NCBI RefSeq assembly: GCF_000423025.1
Contig: NZ_AUHE01000013.1
Location: 58,575-122,574 of the forward strand
DNA: 64,000 nt
Direction of reading: 5' to 3'
DNA from: Gordonia shandongensis DSM 45094
Lineage (GTDB): Bacteria > Actinomycetota > Actinomycetes > Mycobacteriales > Mycobacteriaceae
Positions within the stretch are counted from its first letter, which is position 1; every line of letters begins with the position of its first letter. Made by a program: the position numbers and the translations under genes. Of the stretch, positions 52,764-61,485 are shown in pieces. The notes under the pieces are model-generated. The model ran no database searches and was not told the DNA's origin. It was given only the letters and a program-made list of their open reading frames with translations.

Positions 52764-53321
52764 TCATCCGCGGAAGGTCCGCCGCACGACCTCGATCCGG
52801 TGCATCGACGCCGGCCGGACCTCGCAGGCGAAGAACCCCACCGCGTCGTCGCACAGCACGGCCTGTGCCACGGGTCCGGCGAGGACCAGCGTCGCGTCGA
52901 CCGGCTCCGCATCCGCCAGCGCGTCGACGGCCACCTCGATCCGGCGGACGAACTCCCGAACGCTCTCGCCGCCGTGACCGCGCCAGTCGACGTCGCCGAA
53001 CCACGCGGCCAGCTCCCGCGGATCGACCTCGGCGGGCGTCCGGCCCGCCCATCGCCCGACGTCGAGGCTCGCCAGCTGCTCGACCACCTCGTACGCCGCC
53101 CGCGACCCGGTCCGGTCGACGTGGTCGGCGGTCTCCCGCACCGACTTCTCCGGGCCGGCGATCAAGCGATCGGCGACCCCCTGCGGGCGGTCGGCGGACA
53201 GGTCGACGGCGAGAGCCGCCGCATCGCGGCGGCCTCGCTCGTCGAGTCCGCTCCGCTCGCCGCCGAACCGCACGTCCCGGTTGGGGGCCGTGCGGGCGGC
53301 GACGACGATGCGCACTCTCAC
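52764..53321 (-). CDS. Histidine-phosphatase-fold protein lacking catalytic histidines
   Basis: A 185-residue histidine phosphatase (phosphoglycerate mutase-like) protein. The family layout is seen (SGLDERGRRDAAALA, SVRETADHVDRTG, LASLDVGRWAGRTP), but the RHG motif that holds the phospho-acceptor reads VAARTAPN, and the second histidine segment (normally THG) reads LAGPVAQ. Both key histidines appear absent. The GTG at 53321 overlaps the cbtA stop by 4 nt, so it belongs to the cobalt operon. In other genomes a CobC-like phosphatase sits here. It may be a non-catalytic binding protein. V35 (GTG at 53315) is an alternative start. Confidence 0.8.
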   Translation of the reverse strand: MRVRIVVAARTAPNRDVRFGGERSGLDERGRRDAAALAVDLSADRPQGVADRLIAGPEKSVRETADHVDRTGSRAAYEVVEQLASLDVGRWAGRTPAEVDPRELAAWFGDVDWRGHGGESVREFVRRIEVAVDALADAEPVDATLVLAGPVAQAVLCDDAVGFFACEVRPASMHRIEVVRRTFRG

Positions 53322-54127
53322 GCGTCGACGCGGGCCGACGGCGCCTCCGTTCGCGTCGCGGCGCGTCGCATCAGCACCGTCAGCGCGGCGACGAACACGA
53401 CGGTCAGCACCGTCCACAACACCACCTGACCACCGACCGCGTAGATGCGGAAGTCGGCGACCACCTGCCCCGGGAAACCGGGCGCGACGATCCGGTCACC
53501 GTCCATGACGGGTCCCGGCACTTCGCGGAAGTCGGGCAGAAGCAGCGCGGTCACGGTCACGCCCACCAGGTAGACGACGGCCGCACCGAGTGTCGCCCAC
53601 AGCGGCGGGATGCGACGCGCCGACCGGGATGCCGCGATCGCGACCGCGACCGCGAGCACCACCGAGACCACGGTGAGCGTGAGATACGCCCCGGACCGTG
53701 CGCCGATGGTGTCCTCCTCGCCCACGGCCGGCGGATTCGGCGGGTACACGAAGTACGGGACGCCGATCACGGCGATGAATCCCACGGCCCCCACCGCGAC
53801 GGCCACGATCCGGGGATCGAGGTCGTCGCGGCGGCGTCCGACGTACGCCCACGCGAGGGTGAACGCCACGGCGAAGAACGCGCCGATCGCGAGTGCGAAG
53901 ACCACGGTCCCCACACCGGCGCCGATGTTCTCCTGAACCGATCGGGTGAACACCTCGTGTTCGTGCTCGGCCTGCCCGGTGAGCGCGGCTTCCGCGTCCG
54001 AGCGGACGTCTTCGTAGTCGATGGCCCGAGCGACTTGCGGTTCGATGAAGATCCGGGCGTACACGAACGTCACGATTCCGGCCACCAGACCTGCGAGCAG
54101 GCCTGCGGCGGTGAACTTTCGCTCCAT
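53318..54127 (-). CDS. cbtA: Cobalt transporter subunit CbtA
   Basis: A 269-residue polytopic protein of the CbtA family, predicted to import cobalt for B12 synthesis. There are about six membrane helices (near 6-25, 70-95, 107-128, 145-165, 175-195 and 235-255). YFVYPPNPPAVG and FGRR/YVGRRR-like loops match the family. It pairs with CbtB 21 bp upstream. GGAGG lies ~10 nt before the ATG at 54127. The operon is headed by a cobalamin riboswitch, consistent with repression when B12 is abundant. Confidence 0.88.
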   Translation of the reverse strand: MERKFTAAGLLAGLVAGIVTFVYARIFIEPQVARAIDYEDVRSDAEAALTGQAEHEHEVFTRSVQENIGAGVGTVVFALAIGAFFAVAFTLAWAYVGRRRDDLDPRIVAVAVGAVGFIAVIGVPYFVYPPNPPAVGEEDTIGARSGAYLTLTVVSVVLAVAVAIAASRSARRIPPLWATLGAAVVYLVGVTVTALLLPDFREVPGPVMDGDRIVAPGFPGQVVADFRIYAVGGQVVLWTVLTVVFVAALTVLMRRAATRTEAPSARVDA

Positions 54128-54148
54128 GTTCTGTTGTCCTCCGAAGTC

Positions 54149-54373
54149 TCAGTGGCAGGGGAAGCCGAGGAAGTGGCGGGCGTCGTGCACGAACTCGTGG
54201 ACGTGCGTGTCGCTGCCGAACACGGAGACGGCCCCCTGGTCATAGCCGAGGAAGTAGTAGGCCAGGGCGGCCAGGAGGACGGTGGCGGTGAGCCAGAGCG
54301 CGGTGCCGGCCGCCGACAGCGTCGGCACGGCCAGAGAGGAGGTGCGCAGGGAGCGCGCGGTGGATGCAGTCAT
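54149..54373 (-). CDS. cbtB: Cobalt transporter subunit CbtB
   Basis: A 74-residue protein with one membrane helix (about 25-45) and a C-terminal His-rich tail (HVHEFVHDARHFLGFPCH) typical of CbtB, which probably binds cobalt at the membrane surface. It is the first gene of a cbtB-cbtA-phosphatase-like operon. AAGGA is ~9 nt before the ATG at 54373. The cobalamin riboswitch lies ~60 nt upstream, with a CCGGA hairpin between it and the start. Confidence 0.9.
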   Translation of the reverse strand: MTASTARSLRTSSLAVPTLSAAGTALWLTATVLLAALAYYFLGYDQGAVSVFGSDTHVHEFVHDARHFLGFPCH

Positions 54374-54431
54374 CGATGATGATCCTTACAGCTCGGCCGG
54401 ATCGTGCGTCCGGCATCGTCGAGGGACTCGT

Positions 54432-54540
54432 CGACCCGGCTGTCTGAACTCCGCGTGCTCGCTCGAACACGCGTCACAGTGGCGCGACCGTTCCGGATTC
54501 TCACCGGGTTAGCCGAATCGACGGTTCGACTCTACCGCGC
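54432..54540 (-). promoter_or_regulatory. Cobalamin riboswitch upstream of cbtB
   Basis: On the minus strand the order is CTAACCCGGTGAGAATCCGG (54492-54511), GGAACGGTCGCGCCACTGTG (54475-54494), a variable GC hairpin, then GAGTTCAGACAGCCGG (54436-54451). This fits the short cobalamin aptamer seen before cobalt-uptake genes. The region down to cbtB (54374-54431) contains GCCGGA-N7-TCCGGC, a possible expression-platform stem. High B12 should switch the operon off. The divergent lhr start lies just beyond the aptamer. Confidence 0.82.
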
Positions 54541-54578
54541 AGACCCGCGGTGTCGGTGCCGTGCGTTTGAATGGACTG

Positions 54579-57500
54579 ATGACGTCTGGCTCGATCCTGC
54601 GGAGCATGCACCCGGCGACCGCCCGCTGGTTCGACGACGCCTTCGGTGCGGCCACACCGGCCCAGGAGCAGGCCTGGACGTCGATCGCCCGCGGCGATCA
54701 CACCCTGGTCGTCGCGCCGACGGGGTCGGGGAAGACGCTCGCCGCGTTCCTGTGGGCCCTCGACTCGCTGCACCGCGAGCGGCTCTCCGGCGACACCGCG
54801 CCGACGCCCGGCGTCCGCATCCTGTACATCTCGCCGCTCAAGGCGTTGGCCGTCGACGTCGAACGGAATCTGTCGGCGCCCCTCGCGGGCATCCGCGAGG
54901 CCGCCGAGACCCTCGGTGTCTCGGCGCCGGAGGTCACCGTCGGCGTCCGCACCGGCGACACCCCGCCGGCCGACCGCCGGCGACTGCGGACGCGTCCGCC
55001 GGACATTCTCATCACCACCCCCGAATCGGTGTACCTGATGCTGACCTCGGCGGTCCGCGACACGTTGAGCACGGTCACCACCGTCATCGTCGACGAGGTC
55101 CACGCCGTCGCCGGCACCAAACGCGGAACCCACCTGGCCCTGTCCCTCGAACGCCTCGACGAGTTGGTGGACCGGCCCGCGCAGCGCATCGGACTGTCGG
55201 CCACCGTCCGTCCCACCGACCTGGTCGGCGACTTTCTCACCGGATCGGCGCCGTGCACCCTCGTGACGCCCGCCGTCGATTCGACTCTCGACCTGCGGGT
55301 CGACGTCCCGGTCGACGACATGACCGACATTCCACCGCCCGCGCCCGACGCCGGCGAACCCGACGACGCCCTCTCACCGACCGCGGGCTCGTTGTGGCCG
55401 CATGTCGAGGCGGCGATCGTCGATCTCGTCGAGCAGAACCGCTCGACGATCGTGTTCGCGAACTCGCGTCGGCTCGCCGAACGGCTCACCTCGAGGCTCA
55501 ACGAGATCGCCGCCCGGCGCGCCGGCGTCCCGTTCGACGGCGATGCGCCGAATCCCGCGGTCCCCGGCGGGATGCCCGCCTTCGTCTCGGGCAGCGGCGA
55601 TGTCGGCGGCGCGCCCGCCGTCCTCGCCCGGGCCCATCACGGTTCGGTGAGCCATCGTCGGCGCGCCGAGATCGAGGACGATCTGAAGTCGGGGCGCCTG
55701 CGGTGCGTCGTGGCGACCAGTTCCCTGGAACTCGGCATCGACATGGGGTCGGTCGATCTGGTGATCCAGGTGGAGTCGCCACCCTCGGTGGCGTCGGGTC
55801 TCCAACGGATCGGGCGTGCGGGCCACCGTGTCGGCGAGGTCAGTCGCGGCGTCGTGTTCCCCAAGACCCGGACCGATCTGCTCGACGCCGCGGTGACCGC
55901 CGCACGGATGCGACGCGGTGAGATCGAGGCGATCTCCGTGCCGGTCGGTCCGCTCGACGTTCTCGCCCAGCAGACGATCGCCGCGACCGCCGTCGACGAC
56001 GTGGCGGTGGACCACTGGTTCGACGTGGTGCGACGCGCCCTGCCGTACCGCACCCTCACGCGCGACGTCTACGACGCGGTCCTCGACCTGATCTCCGGCC
56101 GGTACCCGTCCGACGAGTTCGGCGAACTGCGCGCCCGCGTCGACTACGACCGCACCGCGGGCGTCCTGCGTGCCCGGCGCGGCACACTGCGCCTGGCCGT
56201 CACCTCCGGCGGCACGATCCCCGACCGCGGTCTGTTCGGGGTCTTTCTGGCCGCCACCGACGACTCGGGGCAGCCGCGTCGCGTGGGCGAGCTCGACGAG
56301 GAGATGGTCTACGAGTCACGGGTCGGCGACGTCTTCGCGCTCGGGGCGTCGAGCTGGCGGATCGAGCAGATCACGCACGACCGCGTCCTGGTCTCACCGG
56401 CGTCCGGTATGCCCGGTCGGCTCCCGTTCTGGATCGGCGACTCCCAGGGCAGGCCGGCCGAACTCGGTGCGGCGATCGGCCGGTTCCTCGGCGCGGCCGA
56501 CGACCCCGAACCGTTGGCCGCGATGGCCGCGGACGTCGGGCTCTCCGACGGTGCGCTCGCCAACCTGTCCTCACTCATCGCCGACCAGCGTGCCGCCACC
56601 GGGACCGTCCCCACCGACCGGCGGCTCGTCGTCGAGCGGTTCCGCGACGAGCTCGGCGACTGGCGGATCATCATGCACTCGCCGTACGGTCTGCGGGTCC
56701 ACGCGCCGTGGGCGAGCGCCGTGGCCGCCCGGCTCGCCGACCGGTTGGGGCTCGACGGTGCCACGACGGCCACCGACGACGGCATCATCGTCCGACTCCC
56801 GGACACCGATGACGTCCCGCCGGGCGCCGAGGTGTTCGTCATCGACCCGGCCCTCATCGAGCACGAGGTGACCGATGCGCTGGCGGGCTCGGCCCTGTTC
56901 GCGGCACGGTTCCGGGAGTGCGCGGCGCGGGCGCTGCTGCTGCCGCGGCGCGATCCCGGCCGACGCGCACCACTGTGGCAGCAGCGTCAGCGCAGCGCCC
57001 AGCTGCTCGCGGTCGCCGCCCGCTTCGGCGACTTCCCGATCATCCTCGAAGCGGTCCGCGAGTGCCTCTCCGACGTCTACGACCTGCCCGCGCTCACCGA
57101 CGTCCTGACGGGCCTCGCCGACCGCACGATCGAGGTGACGGAGGTCGAGACGACGGGGCCGTCGCCGTTCGCCGCGGCGATGATGCTCGGCTATGTCGGC
57201 ACGTTCATCTACGACGGCGACACCCCGCTGGCCGAGCGCCGGGCGACCGCGCTCTCGCTCGACACCGCGCTGCTCGCGCAGCTGCTGGGTCGGGTGGATC
57301 TGCGCGAACTGCTCGACCCGACCGTCGTCGCCGACGTGGTGGCCCGACTCCAGGCGACCGCACCCGACCGTCGGGCCCGCGACCGCCAGGACGTGGTGGA
57401 TCTGCTCCGTCGCCTCGGGCCGTGCACCGTCGACGAGGTGACCGCGCGATTCGACGATTCCGCCGACGAGAGAGCCTCGGACATCGCGGCATCGTTGATC

Positions 57501-59192
57501 GACGACGGGCAGGTCATCGAGGTGACGGTGGGTGGCCGAACGGTGCTCGCTGCCGTCGACGATGCGGCCCGTCTCCGCGACGGACTGGGCGTCGCCCTGC
57601 CGTCCGGCATCCCGTCGGCATTCGCCGAACCGGTCGCCGACCCGGTCGGCGATCTCGTGCACCGGTACGCGCGAACCCACGGGCCGTTCACCGTCGCGGC
57701 GGCGGCCGCCGATCTGCCGATGGCACCCGCGGTGGTCGCCCGGGCTCTCGCCGACCTGGCGGGGCGGCGCGCGGTCGTCGAGGGACGGTTCACCGCCGAC
57801 GAGCCCCAGTGGTGTCACGCCGACGTTCTGGCACAGCTGCGTCGGGGATCGCTCGCCGCGGGCCGAGCCGACGTGGAACCGGTGCCCGGCGAGGCGTACG
57901 CCCGTTTTCTGCTCGACTGGCACCGCGTCACCGGGCGGCCGCGCCTGCGGGGCACTCCCGGCGTGCTCACGGTGATCGAGCAGTTGGCGGGGCGTCCGGT
58001 GCCCGCATCGGCGTGGGAGACCCTGGTGCTGCCCGCCCGCGTGGCCGACTACCGACCGGAGATGCTCGACGAGCTCACCGCGTCCGGCGAGGTCGTCTGG
58101 TCCGGGCATGGAGCCATCGGTCCGGACGACGGTTGGATCGCCATGCATCCCGCCGAGTCGGCCCCGTTGACGCTGCGACCACCCCGTGGCGGGGAGCCGG
58201 GTCCACCCCGCGGCGGGGAGCCGGCCGGCCTGCAGGCCGCGGTGCTCGACGCCCTCGGCGATACCGGGGCCCTCCGGTTCCGTGAGCTGGCCGACTCCGC
58301 AGGAACCGACCCGGCCCTGGCGGACGCGGTGTGGGATCTGGTGTGGTCGGGTCGTCTGACGAACGACTCGTTCTCGGTGGTTCGCGCCCTGCGCGACCCG
58401 CCTCACCGCGGCCGCTCGCGCCCCGCTCGCCCACACTCCACTCGACTTCGCGGCGCCCGGCTCTCCGCCCGGTATCTGGCCGGTGCCGATGCGGCGGGTC
58501 CTCGGGTGCCTGCTCGCGTGGGCGGACGGTGGTCGGCGATCCGACGCACGGTGGTCGAACCGACCGCCGCTGCCGCCGCGACCTGCGAGGTCTTGTTGGA
58601 TCGCCACGGTGTCGTCACCCGCGGCGGGGTGGCCGGCGAGGACGTCGACGGCGGGTTCTCGACCGTCTATCGGGCGCTCACCGTGTTCGAGGACGGCGGC
58701 CGCGTCCGTCGCGGCTACTTCATCGACGGTCTCGGCGGCGCGCAGTTCGCGCCCGGTCACACGGTCGACGTGCTGCGGGCGGCGGCGACCGTCCCCCGCG
58801 ATCGACACCGCGAGGCCGTGGTGTTGGCGGCCACCGATCCGGCGAATCCGTACGGCGAGGCGTTGCCGTGGCCTGAGCGGACGGTCGACTCGGGGCATCG
58901 TCCGGGCCGCAAGGCGGGCGCCGTGGTGGTCCTCGTGGCGGGCGTACCCGCGGTGTTCGTCGAGCGCGGAGGCAAGACGATCCTCACGTTCACCGGCGAC
59001 GAGTCGATCCTCGAGGCCGCCGCGCAGGCCGTGCACGATGCGGTGGTCGACGGGCGGATCGATCGACTTCACATCGATCGGGTGGACGCCGAACCGGTGA
59101 GGCGCACCGACCTGGGCCGGCTGCTGGTGGCCGCCGGCTTCTCGACCACCCCGCGCGGCATCCGCATGCGCCGTGGTCCGTCGATGGACTGA
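54579..59192 (+). CDS. lhr: Lhr-type ATP-dependent DNA helicase
   Basis: Large superfamily 2 helicase of 1537 residues involved in DNA repair; mycobacterial Lhr unwinds 3'-tailed RNA:DNA or DNA. RecA-like domain 1: Walker A APTGSGKT with K52, and DEVH box at 172-175. RecA-like domain 2: SSLELGIDMGSVDLV and the LQRIGRAGHRVGE motif VI. A winged helix and a Lhr-specific beta-barrel follow, with a C-terminal helical/HTH array from about 900. The ATG at 54579 is preferred; a GTG at 54561 and an ATG at 54606 are alternatives. A 24-bp duplication lies at 58179-58226. It is divergent from the cbt riboswitch. Confidence 0.94.
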   Translation: MTSGSILRSMHPATARWFDDAFGAATPAQEQAWTSIARGDHTLVVAPTGSGKTLAAFLWALDSLHRERLSGDTAPTPGVRILYISPLKALAVDVERNLSAPLAGIREAAETLGVSAPEVTVGVRTGDTPPADRRRLRTRPPDILITTPESVYLMLTSAVRDTLSTVTTVIVDEVHAVAGTKRGTHLALSLERLDELVDRPAQRIGLSATVRPTDLVGDFLTGSAPCTLVTPAVDSTLDLRVDVPVDDMTDIPPPAPDAGEPDDALSPTAGSLWPHVEAAIVDLVEQNRSTIVFANSRRLAERLTSRLNEIAARRAGVPFDGDAPNPAVPGGMPAFVSGSGDVGGAPAVLARAHHGSVSHRRRAEIEDDLKSGRLRCVVATSSLELGIDMGSVDLVIQVESPPSVASGLQRIGRAGHRVGEVSRGVVFPKTRTDLLDAAVTAARMRRGEIEAISVPVGPLDVLAQQTIAATAVDDVAVDHWFDVVRRALPYRTLTRDVYDAVLDLISGRYPSDEFGELRARVDYDRTAGVLRARRGTLRLAVTSGGTIPDRGLFGVFLAATDDSGQPRRVGELDEEMVYESRVGDVFALGASSWRIEQITHDRVLVSPASGMPGRLPFWIGDSQGRPAELGAAIGRFLGAADDPEPLAAMAADVGLSDGALANLSSLIADQRAATGTVPTDRRLVVERFRDELGDWRIIMHSPYGLRVHAPWASAVAARLADRLGLDGATTATDDGIIVRLPDTDDVPPGAEVFVIDPALIEHEVTDALAGSALFAARFRECAARALLLPRRDPGRRAPLWQQRQRSAQLLAVAARFGDFPIILEAVRECLSDVYDLPALTDVLTGLADRTIEVTEVETTGPSPFAAAMMLGYVGTFIYDGDTPLAERRATALSLDTALLAQLLGRVDLRELLDPTVVADVVARLQATAPDRRARDRQDVVDLLRRLGPCTVDEVTARFDDSADERASDIAASLIDDGQVIEVTVGGRTVLAAVDDAARLRDGLGVALPSGIPSAFAEPVADPVGDLVHRYARTHGPFTVAAAAADLPMAPAVVARALADLAGRRAVVEGRFTADEPQWCHADVLAQLRRGSLAAGRADVEPVPGEAYARFLLDWHRVTGRPRLRGTPGVLTVIEQLAGRPVPASAWETLVLPARVADYRPEMLDELTASGEVVWSGHGAIGPDDGWIAMHPAESAPLTLRPPRGGEPGPPRGGEPAGLQAAVLDALGDTGALRFRELADSAGTDPALADAVWDLVWSGRLTNDSFSVVRALRDPPHRGRSRPARPHSTRLRGARLSARYLAGADAAGPRVPARVGGRWSAIRRTVVEPTAAAAATCEVLLDRHGVVTRGGVAGEDVDGGFSTVYRALTVFEDGGRVRRGYFIDGLGGAQFAPGHTVDVLRAAATVPRDRHREAVVLAATDPANPYGEALPWPERTVDSGHRPGRKAGAVVVLVAGVPAVFVERGGKTILTFTGDESILEAAAQAVHDAVVDGRIDRLHIDRVDAEPVRRTDLGRLLVAAGFSTTPRGIRMRRGPSMD
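58179..58226 (+). repeat. 24-bp tandem duplication in lhr
   Basis: CCACCCCGTGGCGGGGAGCC (58179 onward) recurs at 58203 with one change. The full 24-bp unit adds the in-frame PPRGGEPG repeat in a linker of the C-terminal region of Lhr. Confidence 0.85.
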
Positions 59193-59210
59193 GTCGCCGA
59201 CGGCCGCGCG

Positions 59211-59630
59211 TCAGACGGCGGCGCCCGCCGTGTCCGGACCGAATGCGAAACGTCGTCCGGAGACCTCGTCGACCTCGATCTCGACGTAGTGGCTCTGTCC
59301 CATCGGGACCCACGGGTGCAGGGGCGTCGCGGCCGCCGCGTCGATCTCGACGCTCTCGGTCAGCACGCGCGCGCGGCCCTTGGCCACGACGCTCCACCCG
59401 ACGTGGCTGGTGAAGGCATCGGTCTCGAACACCGCCCGGTCGTTGACGCCGAGCTGCGTCAGTTTGGTGCCCTCCGCGGTCCGCAGCAGGATCCGACCGT
59501 CCGCCACGTACACGTTCAGCGGAAAGATCTCGGGCTGTCCGTCGACGCACAGCGCCAATCGGCCGAACACGCTGCCTTCCAGCAGTTCCCAGCACTGGTC
59601 GTCGGTCAGTCGTTCCACGGCGTCGCTCAT
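59211..59630 (-). CDS. PPOX-family flavin/F420-type oxidoreductase-like protein
   Basis: A 139-residue split-barrel protein of the pyridoxamine-5'-phosphate-oxidase superfamily. VFGRLALCVDGQPEIFPLNV (strands 1-2), ILLRTAEGTKL and WSVVAKGRARVLT match small mycobacterial PPOX proteins, including the hypoxia-induced Rv3129/Rv0080 type. Cofactor and substrate are unknown. The ATG at 59630 is preferred; the long upstream frame to 59852 overlaps glpD and is a shadow. A partial DosR-like box is at 59666-59679. It lies 58 bp after glpD. Confidence 0.83.
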   Translation of the reverse strand: MSDAVERLTDDQCWELLEGSVFGRLALCVDGQPEIFPLNVYVADGRILLRTAEGTKLTQLGVNDRAVFETDAFTSHVGWSVVAKGRARVLTESVEIDAAAATPLHPWVPMGQSHYVEIEVDEVSGRRFAFGPDTAGAAV

Positions 59631-59665
59631 GCCCCCAGTCTGCTGCGGAGCACCGGTGTCCGCCA

Positions 59666-59679
59666 GGGACTTTGGTCTG
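59666..59679. promoter_or_regulatory. Partial DosR-like box upstream of the PPOX gene
   Basis: GGGACTTTGGTCTG matches 11 of 14 core positions of GGGACTWWAGTCCC; the right half is poor. It is 36 bp before the start codon, in the short glpD-PPOX gap. Homologues in mycobacteria are DosR-regulated. Weak evidence on its own. Confidence 0.3.
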
Positions 59680-59688
59680 TGACCCTGC

Positions 59689-61434
59689 TCAGGGCTCGGG
59701 GACGGGCACCGGTTCGAGGATCTGTCGACGCGCCTCGGGTGCCGCGGCGCGCAGTGCGTCGGCGGACTCGTCGTCGGGCTGACGTTGCGAGGCGACCTCG
59801 GCCTCCACGCGGGCCGTGTAGTTCTCGACCTCCCAGGTGACGGTCTCCTCATCCCAACCGAGGACGGGGGCCATCAGTTCGGCGACCTCGCGGGCGCAGT
59901 CCACACCCCGGTGGCTGTATTCGATCGCGATGCGGGTTCGCCGCGCGAGCACGTCCTCGACGTGCAGTGCGCCTTCCGACCAGACGGCGTAGACGATCTC
60001 GGCTCGCAGGTACTGCGGTGCCGCAGTCAGCGGGTCGAGCAACGATTCGTCGGCGTCGGCGAAGTACAGCACGTCGTCGAGCAGCGAGCCGTAGCGGTTG
60101 AGCAGCCTGCGGATCCGGTAGGGATGCAGTCCGAACCGCTCCCCGAGGTGTTCGCACTGGTTGATGAGCGCGAAGTATCCGTCGGCGCCCAGCAGCGGCA
60201 CCCGCTCGGTGATGGACGGCGCCACCCGGGTCGGGATGAAGTCGTTGCACGCATCGACCGCGTCGGCGCCCATCACCCGGTAGGTCGTGTATTTGCCGCC
60301 GGCGATCGACACGAGTCCGGGCGCGACGACGGCGACCGCGTGCTCGCGGGACAGCGACGACGTCTGATCGTCCTCCCCGGCGAGCAGCGGACGCAGACCG
60401 GCGTACACGCCCTCGATGTCGTCGTAGGTGAGCGGGCTGACGAGTTCTTCGTTGACGCGATCGAGGATGTAGTCGATGTCGCGGCGCGTCGCCGCGGGGT
60501 GCGCGAGGTCGAGGTTCCAATCGGTGTCTGTGGTGCCGATGATCCAGTGCGTCTCCCACGGGATCACGAAGAGCACTGAGCTGGACGTCCGCAGGATGAT
60601 CGCGGTCTCGCTGACGATCCGGTCGCGCGGAACGACGATGTGCACGCCCTTGGACGCCCGGACGGTGAAGTGACCGCGCTGGTGCGACAGCGCCTGGACC
60701 TCATCGGTCCACACGCCCGCGGCATTGATCACGCAGTGACCGCGGACTTCGGTGGTCTCGCCGGTCTCACTGTCGCGGACCACCACGCCCATCACCCGGT
60801 CGGCTTCGGTGAGGAAGCCGACGGCCTGGGTGGACGTGCGGATGACGGCGCCGTACTGGGAGGCGGTGCGGGCGAGCGTGAGACTGTGTCGAGCGTCGTC
60901 GACCACTGTGTCGTAGTACCGGATGCCGCCGATGAGCGAACTGCGTTTGAGGCCCGGAGCCACGCGGAGCGCACCGGACCGTGACACGTGCCGCTGACCG
61001 GGCACCGATTTGGCGCCGCCCATCCGGTCGTACAGGAACAGGCCGGCGGCCATGTAGGGGCGTTCCCAGAAGCGCCGTGTGAGAGGCGCGAGGAAGGGCA
61101 GCGGTTTCACCAGGTGCGGGGCGAGCAGCCGCAACGACAGCTCCCGTTCACGGAGCGCCTCGCGGACGAGACCGAACTCGAACTGCTCGAGGTAGCGAAG
61201 TCCGCCGTGGAACATCTTCGACGAGCGGCTGGAGGTTCCCGACGCGATGTCGCGGGCCTCGACGAGGGCGACGCGCAGACCGCGGGTGGCGGCGTCCAGG
61301 GCCGCGCCGACTCCGACCACCCCGCCGCCGACGACCACGATGTCGAACTGTTCGCTGCCCAGCCGTCGCCACGCCTCCGCGCGGTAGGCGGGCCCCAGGT
61401 CCGCAGGCCGGTCCGGATTGAACTCGCTCTCCAT
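59689..61434 (-). CDS. glpD: Glycerol-3-phosphate dehydrogenase (aerobic, FAD)
   Basis: Oxidises sn-glycerol-3-P to dihydroxyacetone-P and passes electrons to the respiratory chain. It has 581 residues from the ATG at 61434. The FAD motif is [20 protein letters not shown] (31-50), and the GlpD pattern [18 protein letters not shown] follows, with [19 protein letters not shown] and [10 protein letters not shown]. The C-terminal domain binds the substrate side chain. It matches M. tuberculosis GlpD2 in length and content. Divergent glpK makes its substrate. Confidence 0.94.
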   Translation of the reverse strand: MESEFNPDRPADLGPAYRAEAWRRLGSEQFDIVVVGGGVVGVGAALDAATRGLRVALVEARDIASGTSSRSSKMFHGGLRYLEQFEFGLVREALRERELSLRLLAPHLVKPLPFLAPLTRRFWERPYMAAGLFLYDRMGGAKSVPGQRHVSRSGALRVAPGLKRSSLIGGIRYYDTVVDDARHSLTLARTASQYGAVIRTSTQAVGFLTEADRVMGVVVRDSETGETTEVRGHCVINAAGVWTDEVQALSHQRGHFTVRASKGVHIVVPRDRIVSETAIILRTSSSVLFVIPWETHWIIGTTDTDWNLDLAHPAATRRDIDYILDRVNEELVSPLTYDDIEGVYAGLRPLLAGEDDQTSSLSREHAVAVVAPGLVSIAGGKYTTYRVMGADAVDACNDFIPTRVAPSITERVPLLGADGYFALINQCEHLGERFGLHPYRIRRLLNRYGSLLDDVLYFADADESLLDPLTAAPQYLRAEIVYAVWSEGALHVEDVLARRTRIAIEYSHRGVDCAREVAELMAPVLGWDEETVTWEVENYTARVEAEVASQRQPDDESADALRAAAPEARRQILEPVPVPEP

Positions 61435-61464
61435 ATTTCGCAAGACTACCCGAGAGTAACTCCG

Positions 61465-61474
61465 TGGCATGCCA
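61465..61474. promoter_or_regulatory. Palindrome in the glpD/glpK divergent promoter
   Basis: TGGCATGCCA is a perfect 10-bp palindrome in the 51-bp gap between glpD and glpK, 11 bp before the glpK start. It could be an operator for coordinated control of glycerol use; the regulator is not in this window. Confidence 0.4.
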
Positions 61475-61485
61475 GACTTGACACC

